Origin: Rhizonema sp. PD37
GTDB lineage: Bacteria; Cyanobacteriota; Cyanobacteriia; Cyanobacteriales; Nostocaceae
DNA length: 63,784 nucleotides
Assembly (NCBI GenBank): GCA_029379215.1
Contig: JAQYWO010000015.1
Coordinates: 1-63,784 of the forward strand
Direction of reading: 5' to 3'
Made by a program: the position numbers and the translations under genes. The notes under the pieces were generated by a model. It did no database searches. It worked only from the letters and a program-made list of their open reading frames with translations, and was not told where the DNA came from. This document shows, piece by piece, positions 26,419 to 35,800 of the stretch (the first letter of the stretch is position 1; every line of letters begins with the position of its first letter).

Positions 26419-29400
26419 TTACCGAGATTGTATTCTTGACTGCCTTGAAGCAATGCGACTTTCAGCCCGTTGCTCGCTTTCCTCAAAAGAAGATGTTTCA
26501 GTTTGTTCTTGTATTAAATATTTCGCCAATGAGTTTATAGTTGGATATTCAAAAAAATTAACTATTGCTATATTTGTATTTAAAACTTCTCGCAATTTGG
26601 CATGAATTTGAACAAGAAGTAATGAATGACCACCAAGGTCGAAGAAATTATCATGAATGCCCACCTTTTCAACATGAAGCATCTGCTGCCAAATATTAGC
26701 GATGGTTTGCTCTACTTCAGTTCGAGGTGGTTCATAAGTTGCTTCTAATTCTGGACGATGATCGTCTGGTTCTGGTAGCGCGTTGCGGTTGACTTTTCCA
26801 TTAAGCGTAAGTGGTAGAGCCTTCAACATCACGAAAGTTGAGGGCACCATGTATTCCGGCAGCTTCTGTCTTAGGAATTTGAGTAGTTCACTAACACTAA
26901 GTGTTTGTTTGTGCTTAGGAACAATATAACCTACCAAGTACTGGTTACTCAACTGTTTTTCCCAAGCTTTAACTACAGCCTGTTGTACTTCCGGGTGTTG
27001 ACATAATATGCTCTCAATTTCTCCTATCTCAATACGGAAACCCCTGACTTTGACCTGATGATCTACGCGTCCAAGAAACTCAATTTTGCCGTCGCTTAAG
27101 TAGCGTGCCCGATCACCAGTTTTATATAAACGCGATCCTGACACAGATGCAATGAGTTCTTTGTTTGCAAAGGGGTTGGGAATGAACCGTTCGGCTGTTA
27201 GCTCAGACCGTTTGAGATACCCGCGAGCTAAAGAAGCACCGCCAATGTATAATTCACCTGTCACGCCAATGGGCACGGGTTGCAGTTGCTCATCAAGCAA
27301 ATAAATTTGCGTATTAGCAAGTGGACGACCAAGTGGAACTGTCTGTGAACTATAATTAGCTTGTTCATCTCTAACCGCGAAAGTTGTCACCCCTACGGTC
27401 GCTTCTGTGGGACCGTAGTGATTGAAGATGAGACAGTTTGGCGCAGAGACGTGAATCTGCTCAATCAATTCCCAACTTGCTGCTTCACCACCAAGAATCA
27501 GTTGCTGGCGTGGTAAAATGGGCTCAGATTGTGCAGATGCGAGGAGAGTGGCAAGGTGGGAAGGTACAATTTTGAGACAGTCAATGGGATGTTCGTGGCA
27601 GTATTTTGCTAGGGCTGTTGAGTCCGTAACACACTCAGCAGACAACACATGCAGACTCCCTCCAGTACAAATAGAAGAAAATATAACAGTGTTACCTAAA
27701 TCTGCTGCTAAGGTAGAAACAGTGGCGAAGTTGGTTGTTGTTGATAAATTCAACCTATCTATGATTCCGTTGAGGTAGTTCAGCAGTTGTCGATGTTCAA
27801 TCGCTACTCCCTTCGGTCTACCAGTTGAGCCAGATGTGAACAATACATAGACCAAATTGTCTACTGTAACTTTACTATTGGGATTTTCATCACTGTGCTG
27901 AGCAATAATATTCCAATCTGTATCTAAGCAGACTATCTGCGATGTATCTGTTGGCAGAGCATTCACTAATTGCTGTTGTGTTAACAGCAGTGGTACTTGG
28001 GCATCCTGTAATCGGAAGGCAAGATTATCCTTTGGTAATGCTGGATCTAGCGGTAAGTATGCTCCACCAGCTTTGAGGATGCCCAAAAGTCCAATAATCA
28101 TTTCCAGCGATCGCTCTACGCAAAGCCCAACTAAAACTTCCGGCTTAACTCCCAGCGTTTGCAAGTAGTGAGCTATTTTGTTAGCTTTCTGGTTAAGTTC
28201 TGTATAAGTTAGCTGTTGGTTTTCAAATATGACGGCAATGTTATTTGGTGTTTTCTTTGCTTGTTCTTCAAATCGTTGGTGAATACATTTGTCTTGTGGA
28301 TAATTAATATGCGTGTTGTTGAATTTAACAAGTAATTGTTGACGATCACTCTTGCTGAGAATCTCTAATTGACTGATTTTATCTTCTGGATTTGCAATTG
28401 CACTAGTTAATAAAGTTTGAAACTGTCCAGCTATAAGCTCAATAATATCACCCGAAAAATAGTTGACATCATAGTAAAATTCTGTTATCAGCAAATTTTC
28501 GCGTAGAGTACAAGTAAGTTTTACTTTAAACGGTTCAATACAACTGTAATATTTTTCAAGATAAAATGAAACGCCTGTAGCAATGATTTGTTCTAGTAGT
28601 TGCTCAAACTCAAAACCAATGGGAAAGGCTAGTGTATTATTCTTTTCTATTGGTTCAGGAACAAAATAATCCTGCCATTCTGAACCAGATTCTATAGTTT
28701 TTTCACCTATTTTTAAGAGTTCTATGAAGCATAAATCTGGTGTCAAATGGCTTTTTATTGGTAGCCAGGTAGCAACCAGTCCTAGTAAACTTTGTAGTTT
28801 TTCATAATCTCTGCGAGCCGCAGCCATACCAATGACGATATCTGGCTGTTCTGTAAGTCGCCAAATTAGTACTTGCCAGCAAGCTAGTAAAATAACAGCA
28901 GTGGAAATATTATCTTTTTGAGCTAAAGTTTCAATTTTGGCAGTTAGTTCAGGAGCGATCGCTAATCGAAAGCAGTCAGGCTGAAATTCTGATTGTTTTG
29001 CAGGTTGCCTTTCAAAAGGCAATCTTAATGTAGCTTGAGAAGGAAGCCTTTGCTCTTGCCAGTATTTATTAGCCTCCTCTGCATCTTCGTCTTCAAGTAA
29101 TTGATTCTGCCATTCTGAAAATTGCAGGTATTGTACAACTTCCTGTGATACTGCTTCAGCTTGCTTGCCTGCTGAATATAGATAGCTGATTTCATTTATC
29201 AAATTTTTGAGTGTCCAGATATCGGCACAAAGGGAAGGTAAGCTGATTATTAAAATATATTTGTGTAGTGACAGCCTCAATAGAGAGGAATGTAACACTG
29301 GATCTTGATCAAAGTTGAAATGTTGACGTTTCTGTTGTTGAAAAGTAGCCTCAATTTGAGCTTCTTGTTCCTTTGGTTCACAATCAATCAGATTTATTTC

Positions 29401-29679
29401 GTTCCACAACACAACACTACTTTCTGCTATGACCATGACCGGAACTTTGACACTTGACAAGCGATGAAAGCTTGTCCTGAGAATTCCATGTCGATTTATA
29501 ACTTGTTGTAACGCGGTTTTTAAAAGCTCTGGTTTAAGATTTCCTTCGATGAGAAGTGCAAATTGGGCACAATAAGTTGAATTATCTTGCTGTAGTAACC
29601 AAAGGCGCTTTTGTTGAGGAGAAAGTTGAAAGCCCTCAATCGTTTGATTCTTTATATGTTTACTCAATTTTTCTAGCAT
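26419..29679 (-). CDS. NRPS subunit: interface-like C domain, A (Asp), PCP
   Basis: A 1086-residue subunit built like the one at 161-3397. The N-terminal condensation-like domain has LPSLCAD at residues 147-153 instead of HHxxxDG and is predicted not to catalyse bond formation. The A domain (LFTSGSTGRPKG) has the code D-L-T-K-I-G-H-V-G-K, Asp type. The PCP carries FFDLGGHSLL. The true C domain and the TauD oxygenase for this module are at the end of the protein encoded at 32862-36968, separated by the Dap genes and a methyltransferase. Together they would add beta-hydroxy-Asp. A partial, decayed copy of this gene lies 1.2 kb downstream. Confidence 0.92.
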   Translation of the reverse strand: MLEKLSKHIKNQTIEGFQLSPQQKRLWLLQQDNSTYCAQFALLIEGNLKPELLKTALQQVINRHGILRTSFHRLSSVKVPVMVIAESSVVLWNEINLIDCEPKEQEAQIEATFQQQKRQHFNFDQDPVLHSSLLRLSLHKYILIISLPSLCADIWTLKNLINEISYLYSAGKQAEAVSQEVVQYLQFSEWQNQLLEDEDAEEANKYWQEQRLPSQATLRLPFERQPAKQSEFQPDCFRLAIAPELTAKIETLAQKDNISTAVILLACWQVLIWRLTEQPDIVIGMAAARRDYEKLQSLLGLVATWLPIKSHLTPDLCFIELLKIGEKTIESGSEWQDYFVPEPIEKNNTLAFPIGFEFEQLLEQIIATGVSFYLEKYYSCIEPFKVKLTCTLRENLLITEFYYDVNYFSGDIIELIAGQFQTLLTSAIANPEDKISQLEILSKSDRQQLLVKFNNTHINYPQDKCIHQRFEEQAKKTPNNIAVIFENQQLTYTELNQKANKIAHYLQTLGVKPEVLVGLCVERSLEMIIGLLGILKAGGAYLPLDPALPKDNLAFRLQDAQVPLLLTQQQLVNALPTDTSQIVCLDTDWNIIAQHSDENPNSKVTVDNLVYVLFTSGSTGRPKGVAIEHRQLLNYLNGIIDRLNLSTTTNFATVSTLAADLGNTVIFSSICTGGSLHVLSAECVTDSTALAKYCHEHPIDCLKIVPSHLATLLASAQSEPILPRQQLILGGEAASWELIEQIHVSAPNCLIFNHYGPTEATVGVTTFAVRDEQANYSSQTVPLGRPLANTQIYLLDEQLQPVPIGVTGELYIGGASLARGYLKRSELTAERFIPNPFANKELIASVSGSRLYKTGDRARYLSDGKIEFLGRVDHQVKVRGFRIEIGEIESILCQHPEVQQAVVKAWEKQLSNQYLVGYIVPKHKQTLSVSELLKFLRQKLPEYMVPSTFVMLKALPLTLNGKVNRNALPEPDDHRPELEATYEPPRTEVEQTIANIWQQMLHVEKVGIHDNFFDLGGHSLLLVQIHAKLREVLNTNIAIVNFFEYPTINSLAKYLIQEQTETSSFEESEQRAESRIASRQSRIQSR

Positions 29680-29778
29680 CTTTTATTGTTGATGGTGATA
29701 GTATTAAAACCACTTTCTTCTTAAATGTATAATCTTTGAACTTACCTTTTAAATTTAAGTACTTATACAAAAATATTT

Positions 29779-29856
29779 ATGTGATTGCGAACGAATTGAA
29801 GTAATCCCAAACCCATGCAATTGCATCATTTCGCTTCGTTCCATTCGCGATGACAT
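29779..29856. repeat. palindromic dispersed repeat of Nostoc type
   Basis: In the 210-base gap between a methyltransferase and an NRPS gene lies a roughly 78-base imperfect inverted repeat. It starts ATGTGATTGCGAACGAA and ends TTCCATTCGCGATGACAT, with AATCCCAAACCCATG in the middle. It resembles a repeat common in Nostocales genomes that reads TGTCATTGCGAATGGAACGA on one strand (from memory, not searched). It may form a hairpin in the long transcript. Confidence 0.6.
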
Positions 29857-29889
29857 TGTATATTTAATTTTGTATGACTACTTACCTAT

Positions 29890-30627
29890 CTATAACTTAC
29901 GACAAAAATATACCGTCCTCCCCTCCATTTGAGGTACTCCCAAATTACGTCCTGCATCATAGATACTAATTTCCGTGAAGCCTACTTTTTCTAGAGCAGA
30001 CTGAACTTCCGCTGTAAAATAAGCTTTTTGTATAAAAGTTAAGTTTGAACGCTGCCACTCTCCATTTATCAATCGGAACATGACTAAGTTGCTTTTAGCT
30101 ATTTTTTCTTCAGGATCATAGCTAAAACAATCAATCATGGCATAATCATCTGTGAAATCACTCGTCGACGTTGGCTCATCTGTCTCATACCGTTCTTCCT
30201 GATTTAAGTCGAACGCAAACCACCCGTTTGACTGTAGTGCCGCATACACGTTGTGGAAGACGCTGATCAATTCCTCAAGACTCGTAACATAGCTGAGGGA
30301 ATTATTTGCCGAAACAACTGCATGAAAGATAGGCGGCAGCTTAAAAAAGCGTGAGTCATCCAAGATAAATTCAGCATCAGGTGCATTCTCACGTGCATAG
30401 TGCAACATCTCCTCAGAGCCATCAAGTCCAGTTACTTGATATCCCTTTTCTAGCAGTAGTTGTACCAATTCTCCTGTACCACAACAAAGGTCTAAAATGT
30501 GTGATTCATTGGGAATATCTTGTAGGATAAATTTTTCTAACAACATCAGAGAAACTTTGCTGCTCTCTAAGCCACTATAAAGAAAAGCCAAAGTATCGTA
30601 CTGAGAATAGCGGGTTTCTAAGGACAT
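29890..30627 (-). CDS. class I SAM-dependent methyltransferase (tailoring)
   Basis: A 245-residue methyltransferase with SAM motif HILDLCCGTGEL and GLDGSEEML, close to the 253-residue enzyme at 3427-4188 along the whole chain. It lies between sbnB and the interface-A(Asp)-PCP gene. The paired arrangement (C-TauD, methyltransferase, Asp module) occurs twice, which implies that the cassette was duplicated as a unit and that the enzyme acts on the Asp unit, for example O-methylation of the beta-hydroxyl or side-chain carboxyl. This is inference; it has no NRPS-embedded N-methyltransferase features. Confidence 0.85.
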   Translation of the reverse strand: MSLETRYSQYDTLAFLYSGLESSKVSLMLLEKFILQDIPNESHILDLCCGTGELVQLLLEKGYQVTGLDGSEEMLHYARENAPDAEFILDDSRFFKLPPIFHAVVSANNSLSYVTSLEELISVFHNVYAALQSNGWFAFDLNQEERYETDEPTSTSDFTDDYAMIDCFSYDPEEKIAKSNLVMFRLINGEWQRSNLTFIQKAYFTAEVQSALEKVGFTEISIYDAGRNLGVPQMEGRTVYFCRKL

Positions 30628-30681
30628 AAAGCAATAACTTCCACCTTTGTTAGTTCGTTAATAGATTTCAGCAAAATTAGC

Positions 30682-31725
30682 TTATGCGCTTACCCAGGCT
30701 TCTTCGCGTTGTAACCAAGAAGTTGGAAAGAAAGATTCAAGTATGGTTCCTCGATTTTCTTGAAGAGCTAATTCATAGGCTAACTGCCCTACAGCAATGT
30801 CAAGTATGCCAAGCCCAAAAGGACTAAATATGGTAATTTTGTTATCTTGCTTTTGTGGTGCTGTGCCATTAAGCAAGTCACCAAGAGTGCATCTAATAAA
30901 ATCTCTGTTACAAGTTTGCTGCTCGGCAAGGTGAATAGATGTTTGAGCGCGACAAACATGGTCTACGTCATCAACGATGTTATCAGCCGATAAGATAATT
31001 TCCGGTGATAAGTCTCTGAGGGAAGTGTGCAAAATAATACTACCTGGATGGCATTCGTAAATATCAAATATATGTGGTATGCTTGCGGTTGTTGCAAAGG
31101 AAATTACAGATGCATTTTTTAAAACATTATTTGTTTTTTCAACAATCACTATTTCTATACCTTCTAAGATTTGCTGGCATTTATACTTGAATTGATCTGC
31201 TCTTTCCAAAATTAAATCATAAATGAATAAAGTTTTTATTGTCGGGATAGCTGCTGAGAGAAAGCGAATTGTTTCAAAATTAATCAAGCCACAACCAATT
31301 AACCCGATTGTATCTATCAACTGCTCGCCTTGTAAAGAACAAGCGGCAATTGCAGCACTAGCAGCAGTACGTTTGGCACTAATGACAGAACTTTCTAGAA
31401 CAGCTTGCGGGCGACCATTTTGTACCGAATTTAGTATTAAAACAGCAGAAGCACGCTCTATACCCACAGCTAAATTACCAGGAAAAGAAGCAATCCATTT
31501 GAGGCCTGCTGTGTTGAAATCTTCACCCAAGTAAGCTGGTAAAGCAATAATTCTATCTGTTTCATTGTTTGGGAAACGTAAAAAGCTAGAATGGGGTAAA
31601 TTGCAATCACCTTTTGCATATATTTTATAAGCTAATTTTATTGTTTGTAATATTTTTTGCTCGCGTCCTTTGAATAAACTAATAATTTCATTGCCTTTTA
31701 ACAACATTATGTCATTGCATTTCAT
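30682..31725 (-). CDS. sbnB: 2,3-diaminopropionate biosynthesis dehydrogenase, SbnB-like
   Basis: An ornithine cyclodeaminase/mu-crystallin family protein with the Rossmann motif IGLIGCGLINFE. In staphyloferrin B biosynthesis SbnB oxidises and hydrolyses N-(1-amino-1-carboxyethyl)-glutamate, the SbnA product, to give L-2,3-diaminopropionate (Dap) and 2-oxoglutarate. The pairing with an SbnA-like gene directly upstream makes that role likely here. The reading frame is open from 31758, but the ATG at 31725 has a GGAAAAG ribosome site, gives a normal family N-terminus and overlaps the end of sbnA by 14 bases. The Dap would feed the NRPS adenylation domain at 36981-41735. Confidence 0.85.
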   Translation of the reverse strand: MKCNDIMLLKGNEIISLFKGREQKILQTIKLAYKIYAKGDCNLPHSSFLRFPNNETDRIIALPAYLGEDFNTAGLKWIASFPGNLAVGIERASAVLILNSVQNGRPQAVLESSVISAKRTAASAAIAACSLQGEQLIDTIGLIGCGLINFETIRFLSAAIPTIKTLFIYDLILERADQFKYKCQQILEGIEIVIVEKTNNVLKNASVISFATTASIPHIFDIYECHPGSIILHTSLRDLSPEIILSADNIVDDVDHVCRAQTSIHLAEQQTCNRDFIRCTLGDLLNGTAPQKQDNKITIFSPFGLGILDIAVGQLAYELALQENRGTILESFFPTSWLQREEAWVSA

Positions 31726-32755
31726 AATCAATCTTTTCCATTGTAGTAACTTTTCCAAAGTGTTCTTTTACCCAACTGTCTGAATAAACTGTGTCCAGGT
31801 AGCGATCACCACTGTCGCAGAGAATGGCAACGCAAGTTGAATTATTGGGTATTTCTTTCGCTTTTTTTGCAATTGCGCTTATGACTCCCCCTGATGAACC
31901 TCCGGCTAATATTGCCTCTTGACGAAGCAAAATGCGGCAGCCAATAATACAGTCCCAATCAGATATATGTACGTATTCATCCTCTAGCCCAGGTTGGAAT
32001 AATTTCGGCACTTGCCCCGCACCGTGCCCTGGAATAAGCCTTTTTCCTCGTTGATCACCAAAAATTACGCTTCCTTTTGCATCAACAGCAATAATTTTGG
32101 TGTTCATATTGTTACTTCTTAAATATTCACAGCAGCCACGCAGAGTTCCACAGCTACCAGTGGCACAGAATAAATAGTCAAGTTTTCCGTTAAGGGCTTT
32201 GACAATCTCATCTACTGTCTGATAGTGAGCGCGTGCATTATTTAAGTTAGCATACTGGTTACACCAAAAGCTGTTGGGAATTGAAGCAAGCAGAGATCTT
32301 ACTTGGTTAATGCGTGCTGTTAAAAAATCGCCTGTGACTGGATCTGGTTCTGTCACAAGTTCGACCTCTGCCCCATATGCTTTAAGAATCTTAATATTTT
32401 GTTGAGTTGTTTTGGAATCGACTACGCATATAAAACGTAAACCAAAAAATGCACTTGCTTGCGCTAACCCGATACCTAAATTTCCTGAGCTGGACTCAAT
32501 AACTGTTGTTCCGGGTTGAATGTCTCCTTTTTGAAGTGCTTGTTGCAGAATATTCAAAGCTGGACGATCTTTGATACTTCCTCCCGGATTAAACATTTCC
32601 AACTTAGCATAAAGTTGAAATTTAATATCTTTAAAAACTCTTTTTAAATTGACCAAAGGCGTATTGCCAACAGTCGTTAAAATTCCATCTCTGCTTGAAT
32701 TAATGTCTATATCTTGTAAACTTTTTTTTTGTGAACTGATCATTTTTAGTAACAT
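31712..32755 (-). CDS. sbnA: 2,3-diaminopropionate biosynthesis PLP enzyme, SbnA-like
   Basis: A 347-residue fold-type II PLP enzyme related to cysteine synthase. It has the N-terminal TVGNTPLVNL signature, the PLP lysine (about K62) in NPGGSIKDRP, a phosphate-binding CATGSCGTLRG loop and ESSSGNLGIGLA. SbnA proteins join O-phosphoserine and glutamate to make the SbnB substrate. A housekeeping cysteine synthase is the alternative, but the overlap with an SbnB-like gene inside an NRPS operon argues for Dap supply. Confidence 0.86.
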   Translation of the reverse strand: MLLKMISSQKKSLQDIDINSSRDGILTTVGNTPLVNLKRVFKDIKFQLYAKLEMFNPGGSIKDRPALNILQQALQKGDIQPGTTVIESSSGNLGIGLAQASAFFGLRFICVVDSKTTQQNIKILKAYGAEVELVTEPDPVTGDFLTARINQVRSLLASIPNSFWCNQYANLNNARAHYQTVDEIVKALNGKLDYLFCATGSCGTLRGCCEYLRSNNMNTKIIAVDAKGSVIFGDQRGKRLIPGHGAGQVPKLFQPGLEDEYVHISDWDCIIGCRILLRQEAILAGGSSGGVISAIAKKAKEIPNNSTCVAILCDSGDRYLDTVYSDSWVKEHFGKVTTMEKIDYEMQ

Positions 32756-32861
32756 CGACTGATTAAATTCTTGTTTTCGTCATATCTTAATTTAAAATTA
32801 AGGAGTAAGAGCGTTTCTTTATAAAAACGCATATATTTACCTTTGACAGTAGTATAAGCTA

Positions 32862-35800
32862 TCATTTTTTGCCTCCTTTCTTTCCACCAAGTACAATATC
32901 TTGGCTTTGAATCATTTCTCCCATTGCGACCACGATTTTGCGTTTTCCTTCATAAGGGTAGCGTCCGTGTGCAGCAAGCATATTATCTAACATCAAAATG
33001 TCTCCTTTCTGCCAAGGAAAGCTTGTCTTTGACTGCTGATAAACTTCATTAATTTCTGTAATAACTGAGTCTTCTATAGGAGTTTTGTCACCGTAATACA
33101 CATTACGTGGCAACTTTTCCTCTTCAAATAAAGACAACAGAGATGCTCGAACTTCTGCATCTAAATACGAGATATGGTGTAACTGTATTTGATTGAAAAA
33201 GACTTTTTCACCAGTGTTAGTATGTACTGCAACCGCTGGACGAACTTGACGGGTTAATAAACTATTATTATCATACCATTCACAATCGATTCCAGCCTGA
33301 CGACAATATTTTTCTACTATAGATTTGTCATTGGTGCGAAAGAAATCTTGCCAGCTTACATCTAGACCATCAGTATAATGACGAGTATACATTAATTGTT
33401 TTTCTGTCAATCGTTCTCTTAGTTTGGGATTGAGGAGTTGATAAGCTTTTCGACAGTCTACAATTGGTGTTTCTCCACCTTGTTCAGCAGGTTGTACACA
33501 GAAAAACCAAATTTTTAAAGGAAACTGATGTAAGTGAGAGCTTTCATTGTGGAAGAGGATAGCTGTATTGTTTGGGTAAGGAGTTGAACCATAAACTTTA
33601 CCGCTTTCTTCAGCACGAGGTAAGTCGCCATACTCACCGAATAAGTCTGGACAAATTGCCTGGGCAACACTTTCAAATTCTGAAACAGAATTTACATGAA
33701 AACCTCGAAATAGAATCGTTCCATGTTTCAACAATTCTGTCTCTAGAAATTTTTGGTTATTTTTTGTCCAAGCTATAAAATCAATCTCATCAGCATCCGG
33801 CTGAATTACAAGAGGAAATGTTTGCCTTGGCTGAAGATAATTAGTCTTGATTAACCTTTCTTGTGATAAAATTACTGATTTGGGAGCAACGCTAATAAAT
33901 TTTTCTTGCTTGAACGCTTTGCGGTCTCTCTTTTGTAAAGCCTGTTGTTCTCTTTCGGCGTCAGTCAGCATTTCTAAATTACTGATTCGCACATCAGGTT
34001 GGGACACAATGCTGTTGAGTAGCTTCTGGAAGTTGTCGGTCATACGAGTAATAGTGGTGGCATCAAAAAGATCAGAATTATACTGCCACTTGCCTAAGAT
34101 ACCCTGCTCTGTTTCTGTCAGAAATAGCGCTACATCAAACCTTGCTATTTTGTTTTCAAATTCTAATAAGCTTAATGTTAGTCCAGGTAATTCTAAGGGT
34201 GGCATGGGGGCATTCTGGAGTACAAATAATACCTGAAATAGTGGTGCCGTGTTGCTTAAATTCCGATCAGGTTGTAAAGCCTTAACTAATTGATCAAAGG
34301 GCAAATCTTGATGAGCATAAGCTCCTAATGTACAAGAGCGCACTCGTTTGAGCAATTCCTGAAAACTGGGGTTACCAGAAAGGTCGGTGCGTAAGACCAG
34401 CAGATTGACAAAAAAACCAATTAATGGTTCTATTTCGGCTCGATTACGGTTAGCAACATCGGTGCCAACAACAATGTCATCCTGATTTGTGTAGCGTTGC
34501 AGTAACACCTGAAAACCTGCTAGCAAAGTCATGAATAAGGTGACACCCTCTTGGCGCGAGAGTATTTGCAGTGCTTTAAACTCTTTTAAGGAAATGACGA
34601 AGGATTGAGTAGCACAAGGGCTGGTTTTAACTTCTGCACGTGGACGAGTTGTAGGTAGTTGGAGTACAGGTAGATTGTTCCCCAATTGTTTTTTCCAGTA
34701 AGCAAGTTGAGCTTCCAATACCTCACCCTGTATCCACTGTCGTTGCCACACAGCAAAGTCTGCATATTGGATGGGTAGTTCTGGAAGTGAGGAGGGTTTT
34801 CCGGCACAGAAGACTTCGTACAGTACTCCTAATTCTTGAACTAACACACCCATTGACCAGCCGTCTGAGATAATGTGGTGGATTGTGAACAAAACTATAT
34901 GCTCTTCCTCGTGGATCCGTAGGAGAGTACATCTTAGTAACGGACCTTGGATGAGGTCAAAACAGCGTTGTGATTCTTCTGTAATAAGTTGTTGAACAAG
35001 AGCTTTTTGCTGTGCTTCTGGTAACTCCCGCAAGTCTACTACTGGTAGTTTTACAGTTAGGCTTGGGGCAATCACCTGAAATGGTTGTCCATCTACCATA
35101 TGGAAAGTAGTACGCAACGCTTCGTGACGACGGATTATTTCTCCCAGGCTTTGCTCCAGCGCAGCTAAATTTAGGAAACCAACGAGGCGTAAGCCAGATA
35201 GATCATTGTAGGTTAAGCTGCCAGGGTATAGTTGCTCCAGCAACCACAATCTAGCTTGAGCAAAAGACAGTGGTAAATTGCTATCTCGGGAAACACGTAC
35301 AATGGGAGGGGATTTTAGCCTCTGTTCCAGTTTCATCACTGTCTCAATCCGCTTAGCTAAGCCAGCTATAGTAGGTGATTCAAATAAGTGACGCAGAGGT
35401 AGTTCAAGTTGGAAAGTATCGCGGATGCGGGACATAACTTGGGTCGCAAGTAAGGAATGCCCACCTAGCTCAAAGAAGTTGTTGTCAACTCCTACTTGAT
35501 CAACACCAAGAATTTGCTTCCAGATGCCCGTTAGCACTTTCTCAACGGGATTACGCGGTGCTACAAAGGCACGACCAGAATTGAGTAGATCTTGTTTCGG
35601 CAGCAACCGAATTTTCGGAATTTGACTGATTGGAATTCTATTGAGAAGTGTTGCAATCTGTTGTTCTGGCTCTGCGACTATGCTTTTCAGTAAGATGAGG
35701 AAATGTTCTTGAATGGACGTAATGTCAGCGCTATCAAAGCGGCGTCTATCGTAAATAATATCAAATCTGAGTTCTGAACCAGGAACTACGAGTAACGTCA

